A stretch of DNA of 22,063 bases, from the NCBI GenBank assembly GCA_016713365.1, contig JADJPG010000086.1, positions 1 through 22,063 of the forward strand. Direction: 5' to 3'. The stretch comes from Verrucomicrobiota bacterium. GTDB taxonomy: Bacteria > Verrucomicrobiota > Verrucomicrobiia > Limisphaerales > JADJPG01. The translations under genes and the position numbers were made by a program. Shown here piece by piece: positions 7,713-15,595 of this stretch. Numbering within the stretch: the first letter of the stretch is position 1; each line of letters opens with the position of its first letter. Below the pieces are notes generated by a model. The model saw only the letters and a program-made list of their open reading frames with translations, was not told the DNA's origin and did no database searches.

Positions 7713-10002
7713 ATGAAAACCAGCAATAAACTCCTTCCCTCAACCGCCAGAGCGTTTAAGCGTGGCTCCCTGCCCTTCGCCGTGGCGATGTGCCTCACCG
7801 CGGCGATGGTGCCAGCGAAGGCCGCAAACATCCTTTGGGTCAGCGACACCACCCCGCTGGGGTTCTCGGGTCCCGGTGGAGACAACATCACCGACGCCGC
7901 GTTCATTCGTCTTCTCGAAACTGCGGGACACACGGTGAGTCGCTGGAACAGCCCTGACAGTCAGAACACCCTGCTCAGCCAGAGCGAAATCGACACGGTC
8001 AATGGCTACGACCTGATCATCATGGGGCGCGCCGGCGCCAGCGGCCAGCATCAGAGCCCGCAAGGTCCGCAGTGGAATACCGCGATCACAAAACCTCTGA
8101 TCTGCATGAGCCCGTATTTCGTGCGGCCCGACGGCGGGCGCTTCGGCTGGTTCACCGGCGGCACCCTGCCCGATACCACACCGACTCCTCTGGCCGCGGG
8201 TGATGCCAATGATTCCGCCGTGGACTACCTCTTCAGCGGGGTATCCATGGATGGCTCGGCGATGGTCTCCAACTTCGATGAACTAATCGATCGAAACACC
8301 AGCCTCATTCAAAATGATCCCGAGGCGGGTGCCATTGTCTATGCGCGGGCGAATTTCGCTGCCGAAGGGAACGGTGCCGCCACCACCGCCTATGCGATTG
8401 TCGGTTTTCCGGCCGGCACATCGGTGGCCTCCGGACGTGAAGTCCTCGCGGGTTACCGCATGTTCTTCGCCGGCGGCAGCCGTGAAGGCGCCACGTTCCC
8501 CAACGCCATTCCGCTCTACACCGGCCGGGAGAATCTGACGCCCGCAGGCGAGGACATTTTCCTCCGTGCTGTCCAACTCGCTGCCAACAATGGCGTGGCG
8601 CCGGCAGTTGATCCGCAAGCTCCGCTGACTTTCACCCAGCAACCCGCCTCCGTGACGGTGAAGGATGGCGCCAAAGTCACCTTGCGCGCGGCGGTGTCCG
8701 GTCCCGGGCCTCGCACGTTGACATGGGAACGCGGTGACGGCGTCACTTTCACGGCGATTCCGGAAGGAAGCACGCCGTTTACGCGTTCAGAGATTACGAT
8801 CCCGGTAAACGTGTTCGATGACGGGGTGCAATTCCGCCTCTCGGCCACCGGCCCCAACGGAACGGTCGTCAGCGATGCCGCGACCATCACTGTCACCCCC
8901 GACAACGCCCCCGCCCGTGCCAGTTGCAGCGGTCAGCCTCGATGGCCTGAATGTGACCGTGTATTTCGACGAAGTGGTGGAACCGAACGCCTCGCAGCTT
9001 CCGTTCAGCTATGTGATTACCGCCGACAGCGGCTCGACGCCCATCTCCGCGGTTTTACGCCCTGATGGCAAGACCGTGGATCTCGCCGTCGATCTGCCAC
9101 TGTCACCCACCTTCTCCATGACCATTTCTGAAGTCGCCGACCTGCTGGGCAACGCAATTCCTTCAGTAGGCGTCACCGTGAGCGGCGCGAATTTCGGACT
9201 CACCGCGGCATCCGTCGGAGCGCTGAACCCGGGCGGTGGAGAAGCGGGGATCGACGCCGGCAAGTTCCAAGTGTCCGGCGGCGGTCTGGACTTCCAGCCA
9301 ACGGCGGAGCAGATGCGCCTCGTTTACAAGACCGTGGACGGCGATTTCGACGCCCGCATCCGGGTTCACTCCATCACCAGTACGAATCGTCTGGAGTCCG
9401 TCGCCAAGGCCATCCTCACCGCTCGCGCCACCACCGACGGCAACTCACCGGCTGTCAACGCATTCGTAACACCAGCTTTGCCCGGGGATAGCACGTACGG
9501 TTCAACCGCCCGCGTGACCGCCGGTGGTCCCACCGTCAGCAATCATGTGGCTGTGGCCTACAGCCTGAATTCGAGGCCCGCCAGCTTCCCGAATGCCTGG
9601 CTGCGCATCAAACGAGAGGGAGATAACTTCACCAGCTTCACCAGCTCCAACGGCACCGACTGGAGCCAGCTCAGCAGCATCAGCATCCCGATGGGCAGCC
9701 CCGTTCTCGTCGGCGCGGGTGTGAACTCACACCGCAACGGCGTGTTCGCCACAGCGACGTTCAGCGATTTTCAATTCGCCTCGAACGTGAACCCGCCCAC
9801 GCTGGCAAACTCCGCCTACACCGGGGGTTCGTTTAGCGCGTCGCTCCAAACGCAGAACGGCATTGCGTATCGCATCCAATACAAGGAAGACCTCAACGCC
9901 GCCAATTGGACCGACCTCACCACGATCGCCGGAGACGGCACCGTGAAATCGTTCAGCGACAGCGCCGCCGGCCATCGCTTCTACCGCGTCATCACTCCGT
10001 AA
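7713..10002 (+). CDS. large secreted multidomain protein (Ig-like and laminin/DUF1349-like), frameshifted
   Basis: The reconstructed protein is about 762 residues. Order: a signal peptide (about 1-38, ending near VPAKAA); an N-terminal alpha/beta-looking domain (about 38-290: ANILWVSD, GYDLIIMGRAG, a sugar-hydrolase or ThuA-like flavour but not assigned); an Ig-like domain (about 300-398, LTFTQQPASVTVKDGAKVTL); a SbsA/Big-like domain (about 403-495, VSLDGLNVTVYFDEVVEPNA); and a concanavalin-like region (about 510-685, GDFDARIRVHSI, NAWLRIKREGDNFTSF). The C-terminal tail has YRIQYKEDLNAANW and ends GHRFYRVITP, a style common in secreted Verrucomicrobia proteins. The frame changes in the C5 run at 8908-8912; removing one C gives NAPPVPVAAVSLDG. 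No PEP-CTERM anchor or clear ribosome binding site is seen. A strong terminator follows. The likely role is an extracellular glycan- or surface-associated protein, controlled by the divergent regulator; this is inference. Confidence 0.78.
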
Positions 10003-10030
10003 CCACCCCGCGCCACACGCAGCGCGCACT

Positions 10031-10062
10031 GGCCGGGCAGCAATGCCCGGCCTTTTGCTTTT
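10031..10062 (+). terminator. intrinsic terminator after the secreted protein gene
   Basis: A perfect 8-bp stem, GGCCGGGC (10031-10038) with GCCCGGCC (10045-10052), and a 6-nt loop AGCAAT. It is followed by TTTTGCTTTT. It lies 28 nt after the stop codon at 10002 and is the clearest terminator in the window. Confidence 0.9.
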
Positions 10063-10124
10063 ACGCCCTCAACGGAAAATCAGGATGGACCACGGTGCGC
10101 AGCGGGCTACCCTTTTGCCGCGCG

Positions 10125-10649
10125 ATGAACTCATCAGTCCTCCAAACATTTCTCACTCGAACGAGCCCACCCGATCTCGGTCCCGGTCCGAGAACCGGCA
10201 CCGCTTCGGTATCGGAAATCGACGACGCCCTCGATGGGGCTGGAGTGCGGGATAACCAGAAGAGCCTCGTCCGCGCGCTCCTCCTGCTCTGGAACGATCA
10301 TCACGATCCGGCGCACACGATCGTGCAGGATTTGGAAACGCAGGACGGCAGTTACATCCATGCGATCCTCCACCGGCGCGAGCCGGATTACTTCAATGCC
10401 AAGTATTGGTTTCGCCGCGTCGGACAGCACTCTTGCTTCCCGGAACTGGCGAAACGCACCGCCGTTATCCTGGAGGAACACAACCTCACCAACCTCGCCA
10501 AAAAATTGATGCCCGGCGGTCAGTGGGATTCGTTCGCCTTCGTCGATGCCTGCGAGGCCGCCGCGTCACCTTCGAGCCCAGCGCACGATACGCTGCGCCA
10601 GATTCAGCAGACGGAGTTTGAAATCCTGCTCGATTACCTTGGCCACTGA
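10125..10649 (+). CDS. conserved hypothetical protein, 174 aa
   Basis: A soluble, acidic protein of 174 residues from the ATG at 10125 (MNSSVLQTFL). No signal peptide or membrane helix is seen. The best-conserved-looking stretch is DGSYIHAILHRREPDYFNAK followed directly by YWFRRVGQHSCF, which I have the impression recurs in hypothetical proteins of Verrucomicrobia and Acidobacteria. The upstream half (VSEIDDALDGAGV, LVRALLLLWNDHHDPAHTI) looks helical. The open frame extends upstream to 9906 but that part overlaps the secreted protein and the terminator, so the internal ATG is preferred. It is separated from the upstream gene by the terminator and is convergent with the M3 peptidase. I cannot assign a function. 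Confidence 0.72.
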   Translation: MNSSVLQTFLTRTSPPDLGPGPRTGTASVSEIDDALDGAGVRDNQKSLVRALLLLWNDHHDPAHTIVQDLETQDGSYIHAILHRREPDYFNAKYWFRRVGQHSCFPELAKRTAVILEEHNLTNLAKKLMPGGQWDSFAFVDACEAAASPSSPAHDTLRQIQQTEFEILLDYLGH

Positions 10650-10663
10650 ACACGGCGCTCAGC
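10646..10663 (+). repeat. 18-bp imperfect direct repeat, left copy
   Basis: CTGAACACGGCGCTCAGC matches the right copy at 11145-11162 in 16 of 18 positions. The two copies bracket the G/C-rich block. No element-encoded protein lies between them, so a target-site duplication is not demonstrated. Confidence 0.35.
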
Positions 10664-11157
10664 AACTTGCCGGGGGCCGGGCCCCCCGGCGCCGGGGGGG
10701 GCAGCCCCGGCAGCAAAGAGAGGAGGGGCCCCCCCCAGGCCCCGGCCCGCGGGCCCGGGGGCCGGCGCCGGCGGCCCCCCGCCCCCCCCCCCCCCCCCCC
10801 CGGCCGGCCCCCCCCCCCCCCCCCCCGGCCCGGGGGGGGGGGGGGGGCCGCCCCCGGCCCCGCGGGGGGGGGGGCCCCCGCCCCGCCCCCCCCCCCCCCC
10901 CCGGGGGGGGCGCGGGCCGGGGGCGGGGGGGGGGGGGCCGCGGCCCCTGGGCGCCGCCCGGCGGGGGGGGGGGGAGCCCCCCGGGGGGGGCCCCGGGGGG
11001 GGGCCCGGGGGCCGGCGGCCGGGGGGGGGGGCCCCGGGCCGCCCCCTGAGACTCCAGCCGCGTGCACCCGAACACGCTCACCTCCCCAGACCGCCAGCAC
11101 AAGGTCGCGAGTTGTGGGCTTGTTACCCATAAGGTTTAAAGCCGCTGAACAAGGCGC
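10650..11157. repeat. convergent intergenic region with G/C-only low-complexity block
   Basis: The 508 bp between two convergent stop codons. Bases 10738-10947 contain no A or T at all (210 bp), and 10976-11046 is again pure G/C (71 bp). The block has homopolymers such as 20 C at 10782-10801, 19 C at 10808-10826 and 16 G at 10832-10847. All six frames give only Gly/Pro/Ala/Arg runs, so the open frames here are compositional artefacts. The flanks (10665-10737, 11047-11144) return to normal composition. Long alternating poly-C and poly-G on one strand is atypical of natural DNA. It suggests failed base calls or a mis-assembled GC-rich repeat rather than a biological element. Confidence 0.8.
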
Positions 11158-11162
11158 TCAAC
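11145..11162 (+). repeat. 18-bp imperfect direct repeat, right copy
   Basis: CTGAACAAGGCGCTCAAC, 16 of 18 identical to 10646-10663. It overlaps the stop codon (11158-11160) of the M3 peptidase gene on the minus strand. Confidence 0.35.
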
Positions 11163-13311
11163 GGACATCAATTCCAATCGTCTTGAGGAACGGCTGAATG
11201 CTTTGCTTCCGGCCGAGGAACTTCTCGATCGACACCGTGACATCCCGCGAATCGCCCGGCGCATAAATCTCGTTCCTCAGCCGGCGCCCCGTCTTGGTGT
11301 CGTAGAGCCCATTCGGCGACTTCTCGAACACCGTCGCCATGTCCGCCGCGATCGCATCCGCCCAGGCATAGCCATAGTACCCGGCGTCGTAGCCCATCAG
11401 ATGACCGAAGTAACCCACGAACGCCGTGTCCTCTGGGACCGGCAGGAAAACTTTGGAGAGAATCTCATTCGAGATTTTCACCGCGTCCTGGTTGCCGCCA
11501 TCCTTCACCTCGGTGTGCAGCGCGAGGTCGAGCAGCGCGAACGAAAGTTGCCGACGATAAAACGTGGCCACCGTGGCCAGCTTCGTCTCCTTGAGCTTCG
11601 CGAGAATCTCCTTCGGGATCTTCTTCGAGGGATCACGGTAATCCGCCGCGAAGCTGTCGAGCACCTTCTTGTCCCAAACCCAGTTCTCCAACATCTGCGA
11701 TGGCGCCTCCACGAAATCCCTCGGAACACTCGTGCCTGCGAAGCGCGAGAATCGTGCGCGTGTCAGGATCGAATGGAGCGCGTGGCCAAACTCGTGGAAC
11801 AATGTCTCCACATCCGAGTGCGACAGCAGTGCCGGCGCGTCCTTCGTGGGAGGCGGGAAGTTGCAGACCAGAGCCACCGTCGGCCGCTGATACTTTCCGC
11901 CCGGCAGGCGTTTGCCTTCGATGATGCCGAACTGCGCGAAGTGATTGAACTTCCCCTCGCGCGGAAACATGTCGAGGTAGAACAATCCAAGCGGCTCGCC
12001 CGTTTCCGAATCGGTCACGCCGAACAGCTGCAGCTCATCCACCCACTTCGCGGAAGCTTCGAGCTTCTGGAACTTCAGCCCGAAGATCGACTGGTAGATG
12101 TCGAACATCCCCTGCAGCGTCTTGTCATATGGGAAGTAGACGCGCAACTGCTCGGCATCGACCGTGTATTTTTCCTTCTTCAGCAGGTTGCTGTAGTAAC
12201 GCCAGTCCCAAACGCGAATCTCCGCTCCAGCGTCGCCAGTTTCCTTCACCTTCAATGCGCGATACTCCGCAAGCTCAGCGTTGAACTTTGGCTGCAATCC
12301 TTCATTCAAGCGCTCCAGAAAACCGCGCGCGTTTGCCGCCGTCTTCGCCATCTTCGGCTCGATGACATAATCCGCCCAGCTCTGATACCCGAGCTTGCGC
12401 GCGATCCGATCGCGTAACGCGAGAATCTTCTGGAGCAGCGGAACGTTCTCCTCCCGCGCGAGATTGTTCTGAATCGTAGCCAGCTTCTGCCGGGTGGATT
12501 CGCTCTTCGCATTCTCCAGGACCGTCAGGTAGTGAAACGTCACGTTCGCCAGCACCGTGTATTCGTCGTCACCGGTTTTCACGCCGGGCTGACTGAGAAA
12601 ACTCTCCGGCACACCTTCCAGCTCCGCCTTGGTGAACTTCACCGGGCGCTGCGTCTTGTTGATGTTCGATTCGAAATCCGTCGTCAGCTGGGTCAGCTCC
12701 TTCCGCAATCGTTCCACCTCATCGCGCTGCGGCTTCGGCAACTCGAGTCCCGCTCGACGATAATCCCGCAATACTTCACGCAAGAGCTTGTCCTCCTCGC
12801 CCACCAGCTTCGGCAACTTCCGCGCATACGCGTTCACGGTGCGATAAACGTCCTCGCGATAATCCAATCCCACCGACCACTCCGAGAGCTTCTTGATGGC
12901 GTCCGTCGCCGCCTCGCGCAACGGCGCGTTCGTGCTCGTCTCCTTGATCAGATTCAGGCGGTTCGCAGTCAGCCCGATGTCGTAAGCAATGTCGTCGAGC
13001 GCAGCAATCGTGTTCTGGAACGTCAACTTCTCGTGGCTGCAGGCAGCGATCTCGTCGAACGCCGCCTCCGCCCGGGTGATCGTGTTCGAGACTGCACGAT
13101 GAATGTCGGCCGGAGCGGTTTCCAGCGTCGGAATGCTGATCGCGGAGTTGAACTTGGCTGCGAGCTTCTGGAAACCGGCGATGTCGGTCGGATGAAAATC
13201 GTGCGGCACCTTGTTCGCGGCAGCGGCCCGCTTCTCGACGGGATTCTTCGGCTCAGGCGTGCTGCAGGCAGCGAGAAAACAAACTGGAATCATCAGGATG
13301 GATGCGCGCAT
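11158..13311 (-). CDS. M3-family oligopeptidase, lipoprotein
   Basis: A 717-residue zinc metallopeptidase of family M3 (thimet oligopeptidase / Dcp / OpdA group), which cleaves short peptides inside a deep channel. The active site HEFGHALH lies at about 506-513, and the downstream glutamate (third zinc ligand) sits in FVEAPSQMLENWVW. The C-terminal GYFGHLMGYDAGYYGYAWAD region is typical of the family and holds substrate-binding tyrosines. Residues 1-16 form a lipoprotein signal with lipobox LAAC (Cys16 followed by Ser-Thr). The enzyme is therefore probably membrane-tethered in the periplasm, unusual for a family best known from cytoplasmic members. The start at 13311 (MRASILMIPVCF) places the lipobox correctly; the open frame to 13593 runs into oppD and is rejected. 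It is divergent from oppD with a 70-bp gap, fitting a peptide-utilisation locus. Confidence 0.9.
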   Translation of the reverse strand: MRASILMIPVCFLAACSTPEPKNPVEKRAAAANKVPHDFHPTDIAGFQKLAAKFNSAISIPTLETAPADIHRAVSNTITRAEAAFDEIAACSHEKLTFQNTIAALDDIAYDIGLTANRLNLIKETSTNAPLREAATDAIKKLSEWSVGLDYREDVYRTVNAYARKLPKLVGEEDKLLREVLRDYRRAGLELPKPQRDEVERLRKELTQLTTDFESNINKTQRPVKFTKAELEGVPESFLSQPGVKTGDDEYTVLANVTFHYLTVLENAKSESTRQKLATIQNNLAREENVPLLQKILALRDRIARKLGYQSWADYVIEPKMAKTAANARGFLERLNEGLQPKFNAELAEYRALKVKETGDAGAEIRVWDWRYYSNLLKKEKYTVDAEQLRVYFPYDKTLQGMFDIYQSIFGLKFQKLEASAKWVDELQLFGVTDSETGEPLGLFYLDMFPREGKFNHFAQFGIIEGKRLPGGKYQRPTVALVCNFPPPTKDAPALLSHSDVETLFHEFGHALHSILTRARFSRFAGTSVPRDFVEAPSQMLENWVWDKKVLDSFAADYRDPSKKIPKEILAKLKETKLATVATFYRRQLSFALLDLALHTEVKDGGNQDAVKISNEILSKVFLPVPEDTAFVGYFGHLMGYDAGYYGYAWADAIAADMATVFEKSPNGLYDTKTGRRLRNEIYAPGDSRDVTVSIEKFLGRKQSIQPFLKTIGIDVR

Positions 13312-13381
13312 AGTGACCGCAACGTAGCGGCGGAAGCGGCCCTTGAGCAAGCCACTTTCTGACCGACTCCGCAGGCCCGCA

Positions 13382-14470
13382 ATGCCGTCAATCTTGAGCC
13401 AGCCGGGGACCACCCCGCCCGCCGCCTCACCGAAAGCGCCGCTGCTTTCCGTGCGGAATCTCTGCCTTGAATTCCACAAGGACGGCAAGGTGCTCTCCGC
13501 CGTCGAGAACGTCTCGTTCGACATCGCCGCCGGCGAAACGCTCTGCCTCGTCGGTGAGAGCGGCTCCGGCAAAAGCGTCACCGCGCTCTCCATCGCACAA
13601 CTTCTCCCCGCTCCGCCAGCGCGTTATCCGAGTGGCGAGATCCTCCTGAACGGCCGCGATGTCCTGCGCATGAGCAAGACGGAGCTGCGACAAATTCGCG
13701 GCGGCGTGGTCAGCTACGTTTTCCAGGAACCGAGCGCGTCGCTGAACCCCGTCTTTCCCGTCGGACGCCAGATTCTCGAATCACTCCACCTCCATCGACC
13801 CGATGCCGCCAAAGATGGCGAAGTCATTCGCCTGCTCAAGCTCGTCGGCATTCCGGCGCCAGATTCTCGGCTGAAAGATTATCCGCACCAGATGTCCGGC
13901 GGCATGCAACAACGCGTGATGATCGCGATGGCGCTGGCGTCACAACCGAAGCTGCTCATTGCCGACGAACCCACCACCGCGCTCGATGTCACCATCCAGG
14001 CCCAAATCATCGAGCTTCTCCGCGAATTGAAGCAACGGCTCGGCATGAGCATCCTGTTGATCACGCACAACCTCGGCATTGTCAGCGACATCGCGGATCG
14101 CGTCGCCGTGATGTATGCCGGGCAGATGGTCGAGTCCGGACCAGCGAACGAATTGCTGACGCGCCCGCTACATCCCTACACGCGCGCGTTGATGAACTCC
14201 GTGCCGCAACTAGGCTCCAACGCCGACCGACTTACCGCCATCGGCGGTAACGTCCCACAACTCGGTGCGTTTCCCAGCGGCTGCCGCTTTCATCCCCGCT
14301 GCCCAAAAGCTCAGCCCGAGTGCTCGCGGCAAGAGCCGGAGTGGAAGGAAGTGGAACTGGGACGTTGGGGGGGGGCCTCGCCGGGGGGCCCGGGGGGAGC
14401 CCCCCCCCCGGGGGGGGGGGCCGGGGGTGGGGAGAGGGCCGGTGTCGACCACCATTATCCGCCGAGATGA
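13382..14470 (+). CDS. oppD: oligopeptide/dipeptide ABC transporter ATPase, OppD/DppD-like
   Basis: A 362-residue ATP-binding subunit of a peptide importer. Walker A GESGSGKS is at 58-65, Q-loop FQEPSASLNP about 114-123, signature MSGGMQQR 171-178, Walker B LLIADEPTTALD 191-202 and the H-loop His229 in LLITHN. The C-terminal oligopeptide-transporter motif GCRFHPRCP is present; its cysteines are typical of this subfamily. The sequence matches the family until about residue 328 (ELGRW). It then becomes Gly/Pro-rich because of the G/C block at 14367-14430, ending ERAGVDHHYPPR. The last 35 residues are therefore unreliable. The stop overlaps the oppF ATG (ATGA at 14467-14470), so the two are coupled. 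The start at 13382 (MPSILSQPG) is preferred over a frame extension to 13343. No permease or substrate-binding gene is in the window. Confidence 0.92.
   Translation: MPSILSQPGTTPPAASPKAPLLSVRNLCLEFHKDGKVLSAVENVSFDIAAGETLCLVGESGSGKSVTALSIAQLLPAPPARYPSGEILLNGRDVLRMSKTELRQIRGGVVSYVFQEPSASLNPVFPVGRQILESLHLHRPDAAKDGEVIRLLKLVGIPAPDSRLKDYPHQMSGGMQQRVMIAMALASQPKLLIADEPTTALDVTIQAQIIELLRELKQRLGMSILLITHNLGIVSDIADRVAVMYAGQMVESGPANELLTRPLHPYTRALMNSVPQLGSNADRLTAIGGNVPQLGAFPSGCRFHPRCPKAQPECSRQEPEWKEVELGRWGGASPGGPGGAPPPGGGAGGGERAGVDHHYPPR
14367..14430. repeat. second G/C-rich low-complexity block, inside oppD 3' end
   Basis: Runs of 9 G (14367-14375), 10 C (14400-14409) and 11 G (14410-14420) interrupt the oppD coding sequence exactly where similarity to the family ends. 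The trailing GGGTGGGGAGAGGGCC (14426-14439) resembles the CCCTCTCCCC-type repeats common in such genomes, so the block may be a corrupted copy of an interspersed palindromic repeat. It keeps the oppD frame open. Confidence 0.6.
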
Positions 14471-15441
14471 CTCCCGACTCTCTCCTCCAAGTCCGCGACC
14501 TCAAAGTCCACTTTCCCGTCCAGCACGGTTTGCTCAGCCGCGTGAAGGCGCATGTGAAGGCTGTGGATGGCATCAGCTTCTCGCTCGCGCCGGGCGAAAC
14601 GCTCGGACTCGTCGGTGAAAGCGGTTGCGGCAAGACAACACTTGGACGCGCGGTCGTCCGGCTGATTGAACCCACTTCCGGCAGCGTGCTCTTCAACGGC
14701 GAGGACATCACGAAGCTCGACGGTGCGGACCTACGTTCCCGTCGTCGCGGCTTCCAGATGATCTTTCAGGATCCGTTCGGCTCGTTGAACCCGCGCATGA
14801 CCGTCGAGCAGATCATCGGTGAGGCCCTCGATATCCACAGCCTCGCCACCGGTGATGGCGAACGGTCGAAACGCATCACGGGATTGCTCGACAGCGTCGG
14901 CTTGAGCGCCAACCACGCGCAACGTTACCCACATGAGTTCAGCGGCGGGCAACGTCAGCGCATCGGCATCGCCCGCGCGCTCGCCGTGGAACCTAAGTTG
15001 ATCGTCTGTGACGAACCCGTGAGCGCGCTCGACGTCTCCGTGCAGGCGCAGATCATCAACTTGCTGCAAGACCTCCAGCGCGAGCGCGGTATCGCATATC
15101 TCTTCGTCGCGCACGATCTCGCCGTGGTGGAACACATCAGCCATCGCGTGATGGTGATGTATCTCGGACAAGTCGCTGAACTCGCGGATGCGAAAGCCAT
15201 CGTGCGCGAGCCGAAGCATCCCTACACGCAGGCGCTCATCTCCGCCGTGCCTGTGGTCGACCCGGAAGCGAAGCGTCAACGCATCATGCTGCCCGGCGAT
15301 GTCCCCTCCCCCATCGATCCGCCTTCCGGCTGCCCCTTCCACACCCGCTGTCCGATCGCCGAACCTCGCTGTCACTCTGAGAAGCCGGCACTCCGCGAGA
15401 TTGCCGCCGGCCATTTCGTCGCGTGCCATCTCGCGCGATAG
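14467..15441 (+). CDS. oppF: oligopeptide/dipeptide ABC transporter ATPase, OppF/DppF-like
   Basis: A 324-residue partner ATPase. Walker A GESGCGKT is at 50-57, Q-loop FQDPFGSLNPRMT about 100-112, signature SGGQRQR 159-165, Walker B LIVCDEPVSALD 178-189 and the H-loop His in LFVAHDLAVV. The C-terminal GCPFHTRCPIAEPRC motif is intact. It is complete, unlike its upstream partner, ending CHLAR. The ATG lies in the ATGA overlap with oppD, implying stoichiometric co-translation as the two halves of the heterodimeric NTPase. An upstream frame extension to 14320 is only the G/C block read in another frame. The transporter would need two permease subunits and a binding protein encoded elsewhere. Linkage with the divergent M3 lipoprotein suggests uptake of peptides it produces, which is inference. 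Confidence 0.94.
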   Translation: MTPDSLLQVRDLKVHFPVQHGLLSRVKAHVKAVDGISFSLAPGETLGLVGESGCGKTTLGRAVVRLIEPTSGSVLFNGEDITKLDGADLRSRRRGFQMIFQDPFGSLNPRMTVEQIIGEALDIHSLATGDGERSKRITGLLDSVGLSANHAQRYPHEFSGGQRQRIGIARALAVEPKLIVCDEPVSALDVSVQAQIINLLQDLQRERGIAYLFVAHDLAVVEHISHRVMVMYLGQVAELADAKAIVREPKHPYTQALISAVPVVDPEAKRQRIMLPGDVPSPIDPPSGCPFHTRCPIAEPRCHSEKPALREIAAGHFVACHLAR

Positions 15442-15595
15442 GAGCAACGCTTTACGACGCACCGGATCTCTCCACAACGCTTAACGGCAGAAGCGCGAGG
15501 GACTAAAGATTCCTCGAATGCCCTTCCGCGATCCTAAGTCGAACTCACTGCGAATTGGGAACGCTGGCACAGACCGCCACACGACGAAGAGATTT

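Noticed and set aside
11047..11144. Possible RNA gene between the G/C block and the M3 stop codon
   Set aside because: No tRNA cloverleaf, no T-arm consensus and no convincing stable stem could be drawn in this 98-bp stretch.
10646..11162. Transposon or insertion sequence bounded by the 18-bp repeats
   Set aside because: No transposase, no terminal inverted repeats and no coding content between them; the interior is mainly low-complexity G/C.
10486..11197. Long open frames of Gly/Pro/Ala/Arg across the G/C block on both strands
   Set aside because: They exist only because the block has no A or T and so cannot contain stop codons. Their content has no domain and reads similarly in all frames.
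11203..12417. Open frame of 404 codons on the plus strand opposite the M3 peptidase
   Set aside because: Arg/His/Leu-rich shadow of the M3 coding sequence with no motif. The minus-strand frame has the HEFGH active site.
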